A stretch of 64,000 bases of DNA from Flocculibacter collagenilyticus (lineage in GTDB: Bacteria > Pseudomonadota > Gammaproteobacteria > Enterobacterales > Alteromonadaceae): the NCBI RefSeq assembly GCF_016469335.1, contig NZ_CP059888.1, positions 1,426,001 to 1,490,000 of the forward strand, in the 5' to 3' direction. Within the stretch, counting starts at the first letter, position 1. Every line of letters starts with the position of its first letter. A program made the position numbers and the translations under genes. Under the pieces are notes generated by a model, which searched no databases, was not told the DNA's origin, and worked only from the letters and a program-made list of their open reading frames with translations. Shown here in pieces: positions 63,925 to 64,000 of this stretch.

Positions 63925-64000
63925 ATGTTACAAATCTACAATACGCTTACACGCCAAAAAGAACTCTTCAAACCATTGCAAGCGGGCAAGGTTGGCATGT
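63925..64000 (+). CDS. cysS: Start of cysteinyl-tRNA synthetase (cut by window edge)
   Basis: Only the first 25 residues are inside the window, MLQIYNTLTRQKELFKPLQA followed by GKVGM. This matches the CysRS N-terminus, including the conserved IYNTLTRQKE-F-P start. The ATG follows AAAGGAAAAC. The gene is divergent from ppiB as in E. coli. The enzyme charges tRNA-Cys. The catalytic zinc and HIGH-like motifs lie beyond the edge. Confidence 0.9.
   Translation, partial: MLQIYNTLTRQKELFKPLQAGKVGM

Noticed and set aside
1-64000. tRNA, rRNA, CRISPR array, insertion sequence, prophage or integron
   Set aside because: No cloverleaf T-loop motifs, no regularly spaced repeats, and no transposase, integrase or phage protein was found by reading both strands; the left-edge array lacks mobile-element genes inside the window.

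Overview
The window is about 64 kb of chromosomal DNA from a marine gammaproteobacterium, most like Colwelliaceae (Colwellia/Thalassotalea) within Alteromonadales. That placement is inferred from the AT-rich base composition (roughly 40% GC by eye), the protein families (YqgE-GshB-RsmE, Epd, MetK with a MetJ-type operator, LiuR-type branched-chain catabolism, fused isobutyryl-CoA mutase, MipA-DUF3019 two-component cassette) and the gene order. No rRNA, tRNA, CRISPR array, transposase, integrase or phage gene was found. Almost everything is housekeeping or catabolic. The exception is the left edge.

Left edge (1-3.6 kb): two families of tandem paralogues of unknown function. There are three related small proteins (the first cut by the window edge) followed by two related ~290-residue proteins with MORN-like and leucine-rich-like segments. 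The layout resembles a poly-immunity locus of a polymorphic toxin system lying further left. The block ends at a frameshifted, truncated second copy of the 3' end of nfi; the intact nfi follows immediately.

3.6-15.7 kb: housekeeping genes, including nfi, an AEC transporter, ruvX-yqgE-gshB, a serine hydrolase, rsmE, an ABC-2 exporter pair, a globin, pyrC, metK with a candidate MetJ operator, and a YecA-like SEC-C protein. 15.9-19.4 kb: a porin-like protein coupled to a small PstS-like periplasmic protein, then a REC-HD-GYP response regulator. 19.6-25.2 kb: tkt-epd-pgk-fba, a central carbon cluster. 25.4-29.2 kb: a SulA-like division inhibitor under a perfect LexA box, an ABC exporter and an acidic Sel1-repeat protein.

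29.4-47.5 kb: a large acyl-CoA catabolic region. On the minus strand, liuR-liuA-(terminator)-liuB-liuC-liuD-liuE plus scoA-scoB takes leucine-derived isovaleryl-CoA to acetoacetate and activates it to acetoacetyl-CoA. Divergently on the plus strand lie a thiolase, a fused isobutyryl-CoA mutase (IcmF), an AcuI-like reductase, a 3-hydroxyisobutyryl-CoA hydrolase-like protein, an SDR and an acyl-CoA dehydrogenase. Two MerR-type dyads, one in front of liuR and one in front of the thiolase, suggest shared LiuR control.

47.8-53.7 kb: a DUF6482-like protein, a second porin, a FadD-like ligase / DUF6506-like / iron alcohol dehydrogenase operon, and a Yip1 membrane protein. 54.3-59 kb: MipA/OmpV, DUF3019, a serine-hydrolase lipoprotein, an OmpR-type regulator and a histidine kinase, which together look like an envelope-sensing cassette. 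59.2-64 kb: miaE, a YtrA-type GntR regulator with an integral membrane partner and a candidate operator, a TPR protein, lpxH, ppiB and the start of cysS. Many 3' ends carry perfect hairpins, some with and some without a U-tract.
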